Source: Chrysomallon squamiferum
Taxonomy: Eukaryota > Mollusca > Gastropoda > Neomphalida > Peltospiridae
Length of the DNA stretch: 64,000 nt
Reading direction: 5' to 3'
NCBI GenBank assembly: GCA_012295275.1
Contig: CM022678.1
Span: 14,084,759 to 14,148,758 of the forward strand
The translations under genes were made by a program, and so were the position numbers. Positions 40,059-51,858 of this stretch are shown piece by piece (the stretch's first letter is position 1; the number at the start of each line of letters is the position of its first letter). A model generated the notes under the pieces. It saw only the letters and a program-made list of their open reading frames with translations. It made no database searches and had not been told where the DNA came from.

Positions 40059-40066
40059 ACATACAG
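40059..40066 (+). repeat. hAT target-site duplication, right
   Basis: ACATACAG, identical to 37199-37206. Confidence 0.92.
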
Positions 40067-40639
40067 CGACAGAGAGAGAGGAGTATTTTTGTACACATAC
40101 ACAGAGAGAGAGAGGGAGCGTTCCATGCATATTAGTAATAGACAGACTGGAAGGTCAGCGCAGTATAAACATTGTGTTATTATTGTTAGATAAAAATATT
40201 GTAATATGTTTTACACCCACGTGTTAAGATAAACAGATACACCTAATCAACGTTGTCAGGCTATTGGTTGTATTTCAGTATTAAATCAGAAAACATTGGT
40301 CATCTCTCTCGCTCGGGAGATCTAGGATCAGACATGATTAGAAATAAAAGTATACTAAGCTTTTTATTAATGCTGTTAATGATAAAATAAATTAATCAAG
40401 CTGAAACAAAACAGTCTCCAGTTGGTGATTATTAATTAAGATTTACATTATGTGCTTTTATCTCAACATAAAAATATAAAGTTCTTACTGACTTGTCTTT
40501 TTACTGCGGTGTCTCTCGAGATGAGGTTAATCTAACAAACTCTCTCTCTCTCTCACACACACGTGGTACTTTTTCAAGGATGTAAATCATCGATCGACCA
40601 ACCCCGATTGAGAGTAAACCAATCACTCTGACTTACATG

Positions 40640-41268
40640 TGTGTCGTATGGTACTGGTGTGACGTAATTTGTACGCGTAATGTGGAGGACTGATAATGCA
40701 CTTCGCGTACAACAACACAATCTCCGTCATCTCACTCGTTTACTTCACGTGGTGACCTCGCCGCGGAATCATTGCTGTTGGGTTGTGCTCGCGTTTTGTG
40801 TAGTATTTTGCCAAATTTCTTTTTTCTGATCATGGCTTGTAAGGACATGAATGCAAAGGACAGCGCTGAGAAGAAGAAGCGGATGATGTCCTTTGAAGTG
40901 AAGAACAAAACCATAGAAAACATAATCACGGTGTGCATATAGTCAACATGGTTAGGCAGTACGAGTGTAATATTTCTACGATATGTACCATACTAAAGCA
41001 GATGGAGTCGATAAAGACTGTAACTCCAGCCAAAGGTGTTAAAATAATTTGTCTGATCTTCAAGATAAATACACTTTACAAAACCAATTTATTTCTTTAC
41101 ATTTTCTTTTATTTTGTTTTAAAAAAATAGGGTGGCTTGGGTGGGGCCTGGAATGGATTAATGGTATTTCAATTAATTTCAGTTGGGAAAATTGATTTAA
41201 TATACGAGCAAATTGAGTTACGAGATCGGTCACGGAACGAATTGAACTCGTAAGTCAAGGTACCACTG
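40640..41268 (+). mobile_element. Internally deleted pogo/Tigger-type element
   Basis: ATG 40832 begins a Tigger-like transposase start (EKKKRMMSFEVKNKTIENI). After a TAG at 40940-40942, the next frame gives VNMVRQYECNISTICTILKQ then TVTPAKGVKII, the N-terminal helix-turn-helix region of pogo/CENP-B-like transposases. The sequence then jumps to a typical Tigger end whose reverse complement begins CAGTGGTACCTTGACTTACG; a TA dinucleotide follows at 41269-41270. The DDE domain is missing and the reading frame is shifted. I could not place the left terminus, so the start coordinate is approximate. Confidence 0.82.
40648..40708 (+). repeat. ~60-bp dispersed repeat with TGACGTAA, copy 1
   Basis: Shares GTGTGACGTAA, TTGTACGCGTAATGTG and ATGCACTTCGCGT with 42741-42803. 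Probably the 5' non-coding part of the Tigger-type family. Confidence 0.7.
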
Positions 41269-41304
41269 TATATATATTTCTGCACACTTTCTTTTGAACC
41301 ATTC

Positions 41305-41692
41305 AGTTATTTACAATTGGCGCTCTTCCCTCTATTTAACGGATCCCTATTTGCGGGATTTCAGAAAATCCGGTTAAAATCCAGGATATATGTATGTCCC
41401 CTCGCGTGAGTCAGTTTTATGTTTAAATTGGCCGTGTGTGCATTCATGCATTCGCGTTTTGTCTTTTATTTTAGAATTCTCAAGCTTTTATTTTTATTTT
41501 TTTATTTTTTTTTGTTCTTTGACTGTGTCACCACTATAAGACCGCAATAAGACAAACTCAGTCTGCTGTCCATTCAGTGTAAGTAAAAACTGAACGTAAA
41601 ATAAATTTATTTGTATGTATTATTATACTTTGTTAATATTAAATTTCCGGACAAAACTTTCCCTATTTGTGCATTATATGAAAGGTCTACTG
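41305..41692. mobile_element. Possible second pogo-like MITE
   Basis: The reverse complement of the right end starts CAGTAGACCTTTCATATAAT followed by ATAGGGAAAG and TCCGG; the left part reads CTCTATTTAACGGATCCC then ATTTGCGGGATT and ATCCGG. The ends are loosely inverted and TA follows at 41693-41694. The left boundary is uncertain. Confidence 0.4.
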
Positions 41693-42740
41693 TATCATAA
41701 CATAGTGATGTTGTATCAGATAATAATTACTATACTAAGACAGAGCAGACTGTAGTTGGCGTGTTAGATGTCACTGAGTCACAAATCACAGTGCAGTGAA
41801 ACGTCTCCTACATCACATAAGTTACGAATGTTCTCCACGGTTTTCAGTTGAAACTGTTTTCCGAACAAAGAGAATTAATCGACCGAACAGACGATTTACT
41901 TGTAACACACACACACACACAGACACACACACACACATATAAATTGCACATAAAAATCATAATTAGATTATACAAATTATACACAAGTTTTATCTCTAAA
42001 ACATTATTATTACAAATTCATCTTAGTTATAACTAAATACGTGGACGTTAATACTTTCTCTTCTTTGTTCTTTCTCTAAATTATTTTCCTTATTTTCTTA
42101 GGCTTTGTTTTTACATTTCAAAGTCAATTTTAGACTGACTGATTCAAATTAACTCAATCTGGGAAGGTCAATCTGATTCGTCTGCCTATTAAACTGTATT
42201 TATTAACTTATAGCTTAAAGCTCAAAGGTACAACAATCTGACGGAAGTACAAGTCAGTAGGAGGATGGATAAATAAAACAGTTTCAGATAAGAACTGTCT
42301 GTATTAACTGTCAGACAGATTAGACAAAGGAAGGAACGTAAACAGATCTGGTTCCAGTGCTGAAAGAAATAATGAAATGAAACAGATAAACAAAATGAAA
42401 ATGAGTGAACGAAGACAAAATTATGAATGAAAGAGACAAATATAACAAAGAATATAAAAAAGATTCAGTTCAAAAACAAATAAATATTAAGGATTTCACT
42501 TTTTGGTGTTTTTGTTGCTAGTATTATTTCTTTACTTGTTGCTCGTCTGAATCCATGACTTTTTTCTTTTCTTTTAAACTCTGTCAGTGGGAAATAATTT
42601 CAGACTGAGGTTGTTATTCTCTCTATGCATTTTACAACTACTTTTCATTTGATTTTATAATGTTGACATTATGTTTGCTTCGATATTATATTTTTATATT
42701 AGTTACTTAATCTAATTCGTTACTGTAAACCAGATATTAT

Positions 42741-42803
42741 GGTATGAAACTAGTGTGACGTAACTTGTACGCGTAATGTGTAGGATAATTATGCACTTCG
42801 CGT
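42741..42803 (+). repeat. ~60-bp dispersed repeat with TGACGTAA, copy 2
   Basis: Same orientation as 40648-40708, about 2.1 kb away. No Tigger coding follows here. Confidence 0.7.
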
Positions 42804-43088
42804 CGCCCAAATTCCGCAAGTAATAGATGTATATGTCTGTTGTCACAAATAAACTAAAAGTGTAACAAATGAATAACGTTTACAATATTTAGAGAGGTTA
42901 CTGTTGCTGTGTCTGAGCTTCTTGTTTAAGATTGTTTTATAATAAATACTGAGTGTGTATAGTACAGTTATTTAGTTTATGAACCAAATACTCAAAATTA
43001 CGTGAGTAAACAATGTCGAGTACCGAAAGGTAATAATCCAGATCTAAATAATAATCTTAAACAGTTCCCTGAACTCATTTCGCGTTCT

Positions 43089-43188
<100 letters not shown>

Positions 43189-45403
43189 AATTTATTTGGA
43201 ATACATCTAAATGTACGAACATAATACTCAATACATTGCTAATTACACCCACGTAGCTGATAATCCGAACTGGTATACCCTCCCGTCTTCGATTTAAAAC
43301 AGATTACTACCTATCAGTTGCAGAAAGAGTACAATGAATTTCTCTCAGTGAAACAGCTGCCATGAATGTTTTAAAAGGCTGGATTAACTTCAAGCAATCA
43401 TTTCAGCTTATTAACAAAAGTTTTTAGGTGACATTTCAAGTTTAATTAGAAAAAAAAAGAAGTTAATAGCATTTTGACAATTCTTTCAAAATCAGGCTAA
43501 AAACAGATTTATTTTTTTATCTCATATGATAATCAACATTTCAGCTAGGCACCTTTTAGTTCTTCTAGAAAAGTAGTTATAAAAGATCAAATAAACACAA
43601 CCAAGTAAACAAGTAAATAAGTGAACTGATAAATAACAACACTGCTAACGAAAGAATATAAATAGAACCTTTCTTTTTTATATATATTTTAGAAAAAGAA
43701 ACCATAAAGTGGTAAGCCTGTACAAGTATTCACAATGGATACAACCTGTTTTATTTTATCTCTTCTCGACCTAGCAAAAGTTTAACACATTAAATCTGTT
43801 TTCACCCTGTTTTCTAAGATCGATGAGACAACTGTTGTTGAGCGAAAACTTTGAAATAAATATTAAATAAACCAACAAATAAATAAATAATGTAGTAATA
43901 ATGAAGTATAGATCATAAATCTTTATTTAAAACTAAATAGTGAATGAATTACAACGGTTAATTAAATGTCACCAGTATCGTTTATCAAGAAAAAGGAGTA
44001 ACAACAGTCACGTCATTACTTTTGATGTACGACGTCTGCACCCAAGGGAGAAAAATGACAGCCACCAGAAGACAGTTAGTCGATAGCGTATCGCATTGTT
44101 TTTCTCGTACTGTTAGCCTGAAGACACATTACTATTACATAGGTCTTCATGGCTAAATACACAATTCTTTATAACAAATAAATAACAACGACAACGACAA
44201 CAACAACAACAAATAAATAAAGAATAAACTGTAAACGATTTTGATGGAACTCGGATTATATGTAATAACTAATGCGTCGTTCATAATATGAATAATTTAA
44301 AAATAACATAAAAACTGATCTAGAAAGATGACCTTTTGTTGACATTTGCCTCGAGTATTTTTGAACTTGTATAACTTCATCTATGCTCAGCCTTAGAAAT
44401 GATCTTTAAATTTTGTAATCATTTCTTTTGATTTATGTAATCATTGTAATGGAATGAATGACTTTCTAAAATGCTTTTATACCCTCTGACTATAGTTATT
44501 ATAAGTTATAAATATGTGTTGATTTTTCAGTTTGGTACATATATGAAGTGGACGTACTAGTAATTAATTATAACGTAAAACTGTTAATTTAAAATTTGTT
44601 AAATTTTTCAGTGTTGATCTGTGTTGAAGTTAGCAATATTCTAGTGTTATATAAATTCACAATCACCTTTAATTAGAGGACAACACTGGAACTACAAAAC
44701 ACGTTACTTATGTGTCTACACAGGCTGTGAGAATTAATAATAGTCGTGTAGCTGTAATACTGGGCTAAACACACTTAGCAGCCACACTACACACGTCTTG
44801 AGATGAACGTGGATACAAGATCAGTTAAGGAATCAAGCAAAATACATAAATATATCTTAACAAATACAGAAAAATACTTACAAAATATTTATTGCAATAT
44901 TACTACTTCTAAACTATTACTACTCCTTGGGATCAATGCAGAATTTTGCACTAGACTTTTTAACTACTAATACATTTTTATATATAATTCATTTAATTAG
45001 TAGCAATACTTGTAGCTTTTGTAATAATATTATATAAACAATATAACATTTTTTTTTTTAATATTATATTATTTATCATTTATGTTATATTCTTATTAAA
45101 AAAAATATGACAAATAATAAAAATAATAACTGTAAAGTGATGAAAGAAAGATAGGAAGAAACAAAAAAAGTGGTGCGAATAAAGGCCGGACGCGGTTATT
45201 AAAGAGAATAAAGAAAAAATATATATATACATTCAGCAAGCTAAAAATCATTTCAGTCATTTCCCTGACTTATTTATTCTTGTACTGACATAAACAGTTA
45301 AAAACTCTATGTATTTTTAATGATAAGAGTAGGAAACTGATTTGGAGCTGTGCGGCTCATTCAATCATTTCGCGATTATATCAATAAGTAAGAGAATAGC
45401 CAG

Positions 45404-46969
45404 GCGAGTTTGAACATCACAGATCAGCAGGTTAATGAAAACACTGCGAGTTTCAACATCACAGATCAGCTGACAGGTTAATGAAAACACTGCGAGTTTC
45501 AACATCACAGATCAGCTGACAGATTAATGAAAACACTGCGAGTTTCAACATCACAGATCAGCTGACAGATTAATGAAAACACTGCGAGTTTCAACATCAT
45601 AGATCAGCTGACAGATTAATGAAAACACTGCGAGTTTCAATATCACAGATCAGCAGGTTAATGAAAACACTGCGAGTTTCAACATCACAGATCAGCAGAC
45701 AGATTAATGAAAACACTGCGAGTTTCAACATCACAGATCAGCAGACAGATTAATGAAAACACTGCGAGTTTCAACATCACAGATCAGCAGACAGATTAAT
45801 GAAAACACTGCGAGTTTCAACATCATAGATCAGCTGACAGATTAATGAAAACACTGCGAGTTTCATTATCACAGATCAGCAGGTTAATGAAAACACTGCG
45901 AGTTTCAACATCACAGATCAGCTGACAGATTAATGAAAACACTGCGAGTTTCAACATCACAGATCAGCTGACAGATTAATGAAAACACTGCGAGTTTCAA
46001 CATCACAGATCAGCAGGTTAATGAAAACACTGCGAGTTTCAACATCACAGATCAGCTGACAGATTAATGAAAACACTGCGAGTTTCAACATCACAGATCA
46101 GCAGACAGATTAATGAAAACACTGCGAGTTTCAACATCACAGATCAGCTGACAGATTAATGAAAACACTGCGAGTTTCAACATCACAGATCAGCAGATTA
46201 ATGAAAACACTGCGAGTTTCAACATCACAGATCAGCAGACAGATTAATGAAAACACTGCGAGTTTCAACATCACAGATCAGCAGACAGATTAATGAAAAC
46301 ACTGCGAGTTTCAACATCACAGATCAGCAGACAGATTAATGAAAACACTGCGAGTTTCAACATCACAGATCAGCAGATTAATGAAAACACTGCGAGTTTC
46401 AACATCACAGATCAGCAGACAGATTAATGAAAACACTGCGAGTTTCAACATCACAGATCAGCAGGTTAATGAAAACACTGCGAGTTTCAACATCACAGAT
46501 CAGCAGACAGATTAATGAAAACACTGCGAGTTTCAACATCACAGATCAGCAGACAGATTAATGAAAACACTGCGAGTTTCAACATCACAGATCAGCAGAC
46601 AGATTAATGAAAACACTGCGAGTTTCAACATCACAGATCAGCAGACAGATTAATGAAAACACTGCGAGCTTCAACATCACAGATCAGCAGACAGATTAAT
46701 GAAAACACTGCGAGTTTCAACATCACAGATCAGCAGACAGATGAAATGAAAACACTGCGAGTTTCAACATCACAGATCAGCAGATTAATGAAAACACTGC
46801 GAGTTTCAACATCACAGATCAGCTGACAGATTAATGAAAACACTGCGAGTTTCAACATCACAGATCAGCAGACAGATTAATGAAAACACTGCGAGTTTCA
46901 ACATCACAGATCAGCAGGTTAATGAAAACACTGCGAGTTTGAACATCACAGATCAGCTGACAGATGAAA
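45404..46969 (+). repeat. Minisatellite of 46/42-bp units, about 35 copies
   Basis: Units run CACTGCGAGTTTCAACATCA, CAGATCAGC, then either AGACAGATTAATGAAAA (46 bp) or AGGTTAATGAAAA (42 bp). A further variant has CAGCTGACAG, which creates a CAGCTG E-box. Copies are nearly identical. The first and last units share the variant GAGTTTGAACATC, not seen inside. The array reads through with stops in all frames and is not coding. Confidence 0.97.
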
Positions 46970-47521
46970 TGATGTGCGTCACACTCTAGTGACGTATAAA
47001 CAAACTGAAGAGTGGTAGAGGAAGTTAACTGAATGCAACATTTCAAAACTCCTGTCACTAAAAATCAGTACGGTTTTGAGGAAATCTGAGTTAAAATATA
47101 ATGCAAAAAATATATCTTACAACATCCCACTACCAAACGATTATCAAAGTAAGGCCAAAGTTTCAAGTTTGTCCCATGACCTCCATGTTTATCAAACGGA
47201 CCCGCCATCTTGTACTCGCCCACTTGTCGCCTCTTCTTCGAGAACCAGAACCCAGAGCCCTGACTCATTCCTCGAAGCGGAAACAAAGACAGAAAGAAAT
47301 TACTTGGGTGGGTGGACAGATTTCAAAACTTGCTATATGTTATTAACTTAAATTTAAAAGTTAAAATTGCCTCATCAGTATTTTACTGTAAAAGGGTATT
47401 ACGGCTGGTCAAACAGAACTGTAGTTATTTGCATATATCGGCAGTTAAATACAGTTTATTTACTAATTACAATTATTAATATATATTTATTTAATATTTG
47501 TCATTGTTTTATGTTTTCGGT
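46970..47521 (-). other. GC-richer patch, possible first exon or promoter, unassigned
   Basis: 47140-47290 is notably richer in GC and CpG than its surroundings. On the minus strand an ATG at about 47255 begins MSQGSGFWFSKKRRQVGEYK, and CAAGATGGCGGGTCC inside the same frame is a second good start context. The frame stays open to about 47065 but the tail looks like non-coding AT-rich DNA. No splice partner or known motif was identified. Confidence 0.3.
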
Positions 47522-47999
47522 GCTACTTTGGCGTGTGATCTACAACGGCTATCTACAAAAAAAATCTAGGAACTTTCTATAAGAAAAGAGCGTGACGAGA
47601 AAGGGTGATTATATACCTTTAAGATGTCAGTTTATAACGGGCACGCACAGATTTGACTTAGTTTGGATCAGAAATGGATTAAATAGGCAAACCCTTAAGA
47701 TGTTGGCTGAAGATTTTTACAACATGATCAGTGTCGAGACGAAGGCAATTGTATTTTACAAAGAAATGGCCTTGTAGTGAACCACAGAACCTTCCAATCA
47801 CACCTTGATTATTTCTGTTGGTTACATTTCTAGGAGATGTTCACTCAATTCATCGATAAAATTACTCAGATTTGTATATAAATTATAAATATATAATCAA
47901 AGGAAAGTTTTTTCATTATATGCCGTGAAAAATAATTTTAAAAACTCAAAGAATAAACAAAATAATAATTAAAATAAGAGCATAGGTCACACACCAAAG
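47522..47999 (+). mobile_element. Short TIR element (family A, copy 2)
   Basis: Left end GCTACTTTGGCGTGTGATC; reverse complement of the right end GCTGCTTTGGTGTGTGACC. The interior shares blocks with 2537-2932, including a coding-like core at 47645-47777 (RFDLVWIRNGLNRQTLKMLA). This copy is longer and better preserved than copy 1. No target-site duplication was evident. Confidence 0.68.
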
Positions 48000-48103
48000 C
48001 AGCACGAAAATATCTTTAATTAGTGTACGTAAAATTTTTTTGTAACAGATAACCGTGTTCTGCGTTAAACAAAGACGAGATTATCTATCTACGTCACAAT
48101 AAC

Positions 48104-48134
<31 letters not shown>

Positions 48135-49248
48135 GAAATATATATATAGGAAAAAAATAAATAAACAGGGAAAAGTATTTTAAAAAATAAATAAATAATA
48201 AGTCATTAAATAAATATAATAAGCAGTAAGTAAATACCATGAAAATAAATAAAAACCACTTGATAATAAATAAATAAAAATGAGACACATTCAGACCTAT
48301 TTATTTCTTTGTTTCTCAACTTTCAAGAACAATTTTTATTTAAAGTTATGTATAACTGCGTGCTGACATGAAACCCGGAAACATAAAACAAAAGGAGATT
48401 ACAAAAAAAGCTTTTTGATGACCAGAAATTTCAAATTACAAGTTTCAAGGCTGACAGGAAGAATACATTTGTATTTTATATAAAATTATTTAATCAATAG
48501 AAACTCTCTTGTGGCACGTTCGGTTGTACTTTGTGAAATTTAACTTTATTTAAGAAACATGTCGTATCCAAGAAATTGTATATTTTTTATTTATTTATTT
48601 ATTTATTATTATTTTTTTTAATTATTATTATTGTTTTAGTTTTGATTATTTTGTATTTCCATGTTGTTTTTTTGTATTTTGATCTTCATGTTGCTGGCAT
48701 CTGTGTTGGGATTAGGATAGAGGTAAAGGTTAGCGTTGCACAAGAACTCATTTTAGAAATCTATTTCATTACTTTGCCCTTTTCCATTTTCTTATTTTTA
48801 TACTCCCCCCTCCTAACGATTCCGTAAGATTGTAGCTTAGGTATAAGTATTTTCATTTCAGTTCGCACAGCCCTCAGAAAGGACTTGTAAATCAAGATTT
48901 TTAGATATTATTTATTTCCATAAGATATACATTATTTTATTTTATTCTATGTTATTTATTTATTTCTTTATTTATTTTTCTTCTTATTATTATTAATACT
49001 TTGATCTAAGCGTAATAGTTCTACGACATTTAAACAATGAAACAGATTAATTTAAGTTTGATTCTACAAAAGCTAATTCTTCAGTCATAAAATGGACTAC
49101 TACTACTACTACTACTACACCGCTGCTAATACCACTACTAACTATACAAATTGCTACTACTACCATGCACTACTCCTTCTACTACTCCACTACACTACTA
49201 TTATAACACTTTACCATATTACTATGCTACTACTCCATTTTACTACTA

Positions 49249-49440
49249 TAGGCTGAGGACCCGTTATCCGAAATTCCATAATCCGAAAAGGTCCGAAATC
49301 AGAAACTTTTTCCGAGCAGCAGAAATAATATCTTACAGTTTTCAGATACTTTGCATTTTATGCACAAAATTATTTTTAAAAATATTTTTTTAAAAGTCCT
49401 GCACTCTATCTGTATAAGTTGTATGTGAAAAATAATACAG
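49249..49440 (+). mobile_element. Tigger7-like MITE fragment, copy 1
   Basis: Starts after a TA with GGCTGAGGACCCGTTATCCG, then ATAATCCGAAAAGGTCCGAA and CTTTTTCCGAGCAGCAGAAA, the CCGAAA-rich pattern of Tigger7-type ends. A related copy lies at 60333-60640. The right terminus is missing. Confidence 0.6.
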
Positions 49441-50059
49441 TTCACCAGTGGATAAAAATACTTGAACGTTTCATCAGTAAGAGAAGCCCCTGTGTTCAGT
49501 ATTTAATACAATTATATTCTAGTTTTCCACAATAAATAAATAATCTATCATGTTTTTCTATAATGTGTAAGAGGTTTGAGAAATTAATTTCTTATATATT
49601 CATGTATATAATTATATTTTAAAGTTACATGAAGTCAAACTATTTTTATTTACAGAATATTTTATTAATGTGAATTTATATAGGCATCAGGCCAATTTCG
49701 TAAAAGTAGATTTGCTTTCATTTTATAATTGCAATTAAATCATTTCTTGTACCTGTAGAAGAAGTTCTATTAATTTATATATTTTTTATTTTAAAGTCGA
49801 CGTTACAATTTTTTTTTGGTATTTATTTGAATTTGCATTCAAGTGGAATTATATCGATTATTTTGAGAGCTAAGTAAGAATAAAAATATATATTTCATTA
49901 AATAATAATAAGTTATTTAATCTAAACTATTCATATCCGAGTTATTTAATAAAAACTATTTAAATTACACCGTACCAGTTTTCAAATTATTCCATTATTT
50001 CTTTCTAAAACCCAAATAAAAGATTCATAATATAATAATTTCTCAAATAAAATTAATAA

Positions 50060-50060
50060 C

Positions 50061-50123
<63 letters not shown>
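50060..50123. repeat. (AAT)n microsatellite
   Basis: Perfect AAT array. Confidence 0.95.
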
Positions 50124-50125
<2 letters not shown>

Positions 50126-50590
50126 TAAATAAACAAACAAGAAATACACGTTTAAATGTATAAAACCTTTCCTTACTGGTATGGTGTGATGAGAAAACGT
50201 CTAATAAATGACTTATTATTGAACACATCAAGCACACGTTTTGTCTTCATTTTTTGAGTTGGTTAACTTTTTTTTAATTCTGTAGATCACGTTAAGATTC
50301 CTCACCAGCAGTTTTCTCATTCATATTCGTCAGATTCCCAGTTAATCTGTCACGCCACATCCTCATTATTATGCTATCTGAATTAATCACAGCTGAATAC
50401 TCACCGTCACAACCTCGAAGTAGATAAACCAAAATCATTGTTTAATGAGAGTAATCATATGATTCGAATACTTTAAATTTTCGAACAAAATCATTACCTT
50501 CAAATCTAATCCTCTACTAATACTAGCCAAGTTCGTATTTTTATCGCATGTAAGAAACAAAAACATAACAAGATCAAACAACAAAATAAA

Positions 50591-50610
50591 CAAACAAACA
50601 AACAAACAAA

Positions 50611-50657
<47 letters not shown>

Positions 50658-50684
50658 AGCATGCCACCTAAGAATTAATTAACA

Positions 50685-50762
<78 letters not shown>
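50591..50762. repeat. (AAAC/AAAT)n and (AAT)n compound array
   Basis: AAAC and AAAT tetranucleotides to 50658, a short spacer, then AAT units from 50686 to 50762. Confidence 0.95.
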
Positions 50763-50763
<1 letters not shown>

Positions 50764-50937
50764 TGAAAGTTAACTTCGACTACTAAATCCCGAGAGCTAA
50801 GAACTCGGGTATAGTTCCTGTGTTTAGAGAAGATACGAATATGAAATATAAACTGACAGAAGGCAAGAATAAACGCTGCATAGATGATAAAGTGAGGGGT
50901 GGTAAATGGCATAATCTGTTCTTTATTGTGGCTTTGT

Positions 50938-50939
<2 letters not shown>

Positions 50940-50988
<49 letters not shown>
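50940..50988. repeat. (GT)n microsatellite
   Basis: Perfect GT array of about 49 bp. Confidence 0.96.
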
Positions 50989-50991
<3 letters not shown>

Positions 50992-51210
50992 TCTGTGTTT
51001 CTGTAAATGTATATGTTTAAGTTCGCGATGTATATGCATGTGTATGCGTGAGTTCTTAATTTTCTCAAATGTTTCATAAACAAATAATACTTATTTTCAT
51101 TATATTACAATTACATTTATTTTTCAAAATTAAAAAATGATCTAACTAGTTCTGTATTAAAATAGTGATATTTACAGCTCTGTGTTTCGTTTTCCGCTAG
51201 GAAGTTAGGC

Positions 51211-51356
51211 CGACTATCCTCTGGTGTAGAACAGCTCAGATGGATATTTGGAGTATATCGCTGGTTCTCCACCAGAGACAGGTCAATATTGTTTTTATTG
51301 GCTAATCTTTACCAACAATGTGATATCTGAGCTGTTCTCCAGCAGAGAATACTAGG
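51211..51356. repeat. Imperfect inverted repeat in the presumed transporter 3' UTR
   Basis: Arms 51211-51241 and 51325-51356 share AGAACAGCTCAGAT in inverted orientation and about 26 of 31 positions overall, separated by ~83 bp. It could fold as an RNA hairpin or be a short foldback element. Confidence 0.65.
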
Positions 51357-51462
51357 GTTACACAGTAGTCTGTTGTCAGCACAATGTTAGTAACTCGCGA
51401 GACACAGTCTAACCAAATCATCGCTGTTAATATATTCTTTTCAGTCTTAGACAAAAAATATA

Positions 51463-51814
51463 TTAAAGGTACATAAATTTCTGCCAGTCTATTTGGCTGT
51501 CGTCTTCTCCTTGATTAAGCTGTGGTAGATGGAATTTTTGAGTTCCACGTCTGCTCTCCACAAAAAACACCAGCAGTAGAAGACATACACCAGAAAGAGC
51601 TGTCCCACAGAAAATTTGATATGGAAACAGATAGGACCCAGTCAAATCGTATAAAACACCTAAAATATAAAAATATATTTACAGTAATATAAATGTTGCC
51701 GTAAGACGATTACGTATCTAACGTCTTCTATTTTATTATTATTAAAACGAAAATTCCTTAAGAATTCATCGCAGTTATGTATTTGTTAAATATAGATTTG
51801 AATATTAACAAAAT

Positions 51815-51858
<44 letters not shown>

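Larger units (their letters stand above)
48004..51462. other. 3' flank of the SLC16-like gene: microsatellites and MITE fragments, no gene
   Basis: Contains AAT/AAAT/GT arrays, a Tigger7-like fragment (49249-49440) and an imperfect inverted repeat (51211-51241 with 51325-51356). The part nearest 51462 should be 3' UTR of the minus-strand transporter; TTTATT near 51294 would read as AATAAA on that strand. Confidence 0.5.

Noticed and set aside
45404-46969. Possible CRISPR-like array (regular repeats with short spacers)
   Set aside because: Whole units are tandem copies without unique spacers, and the genome is eukaryotic.
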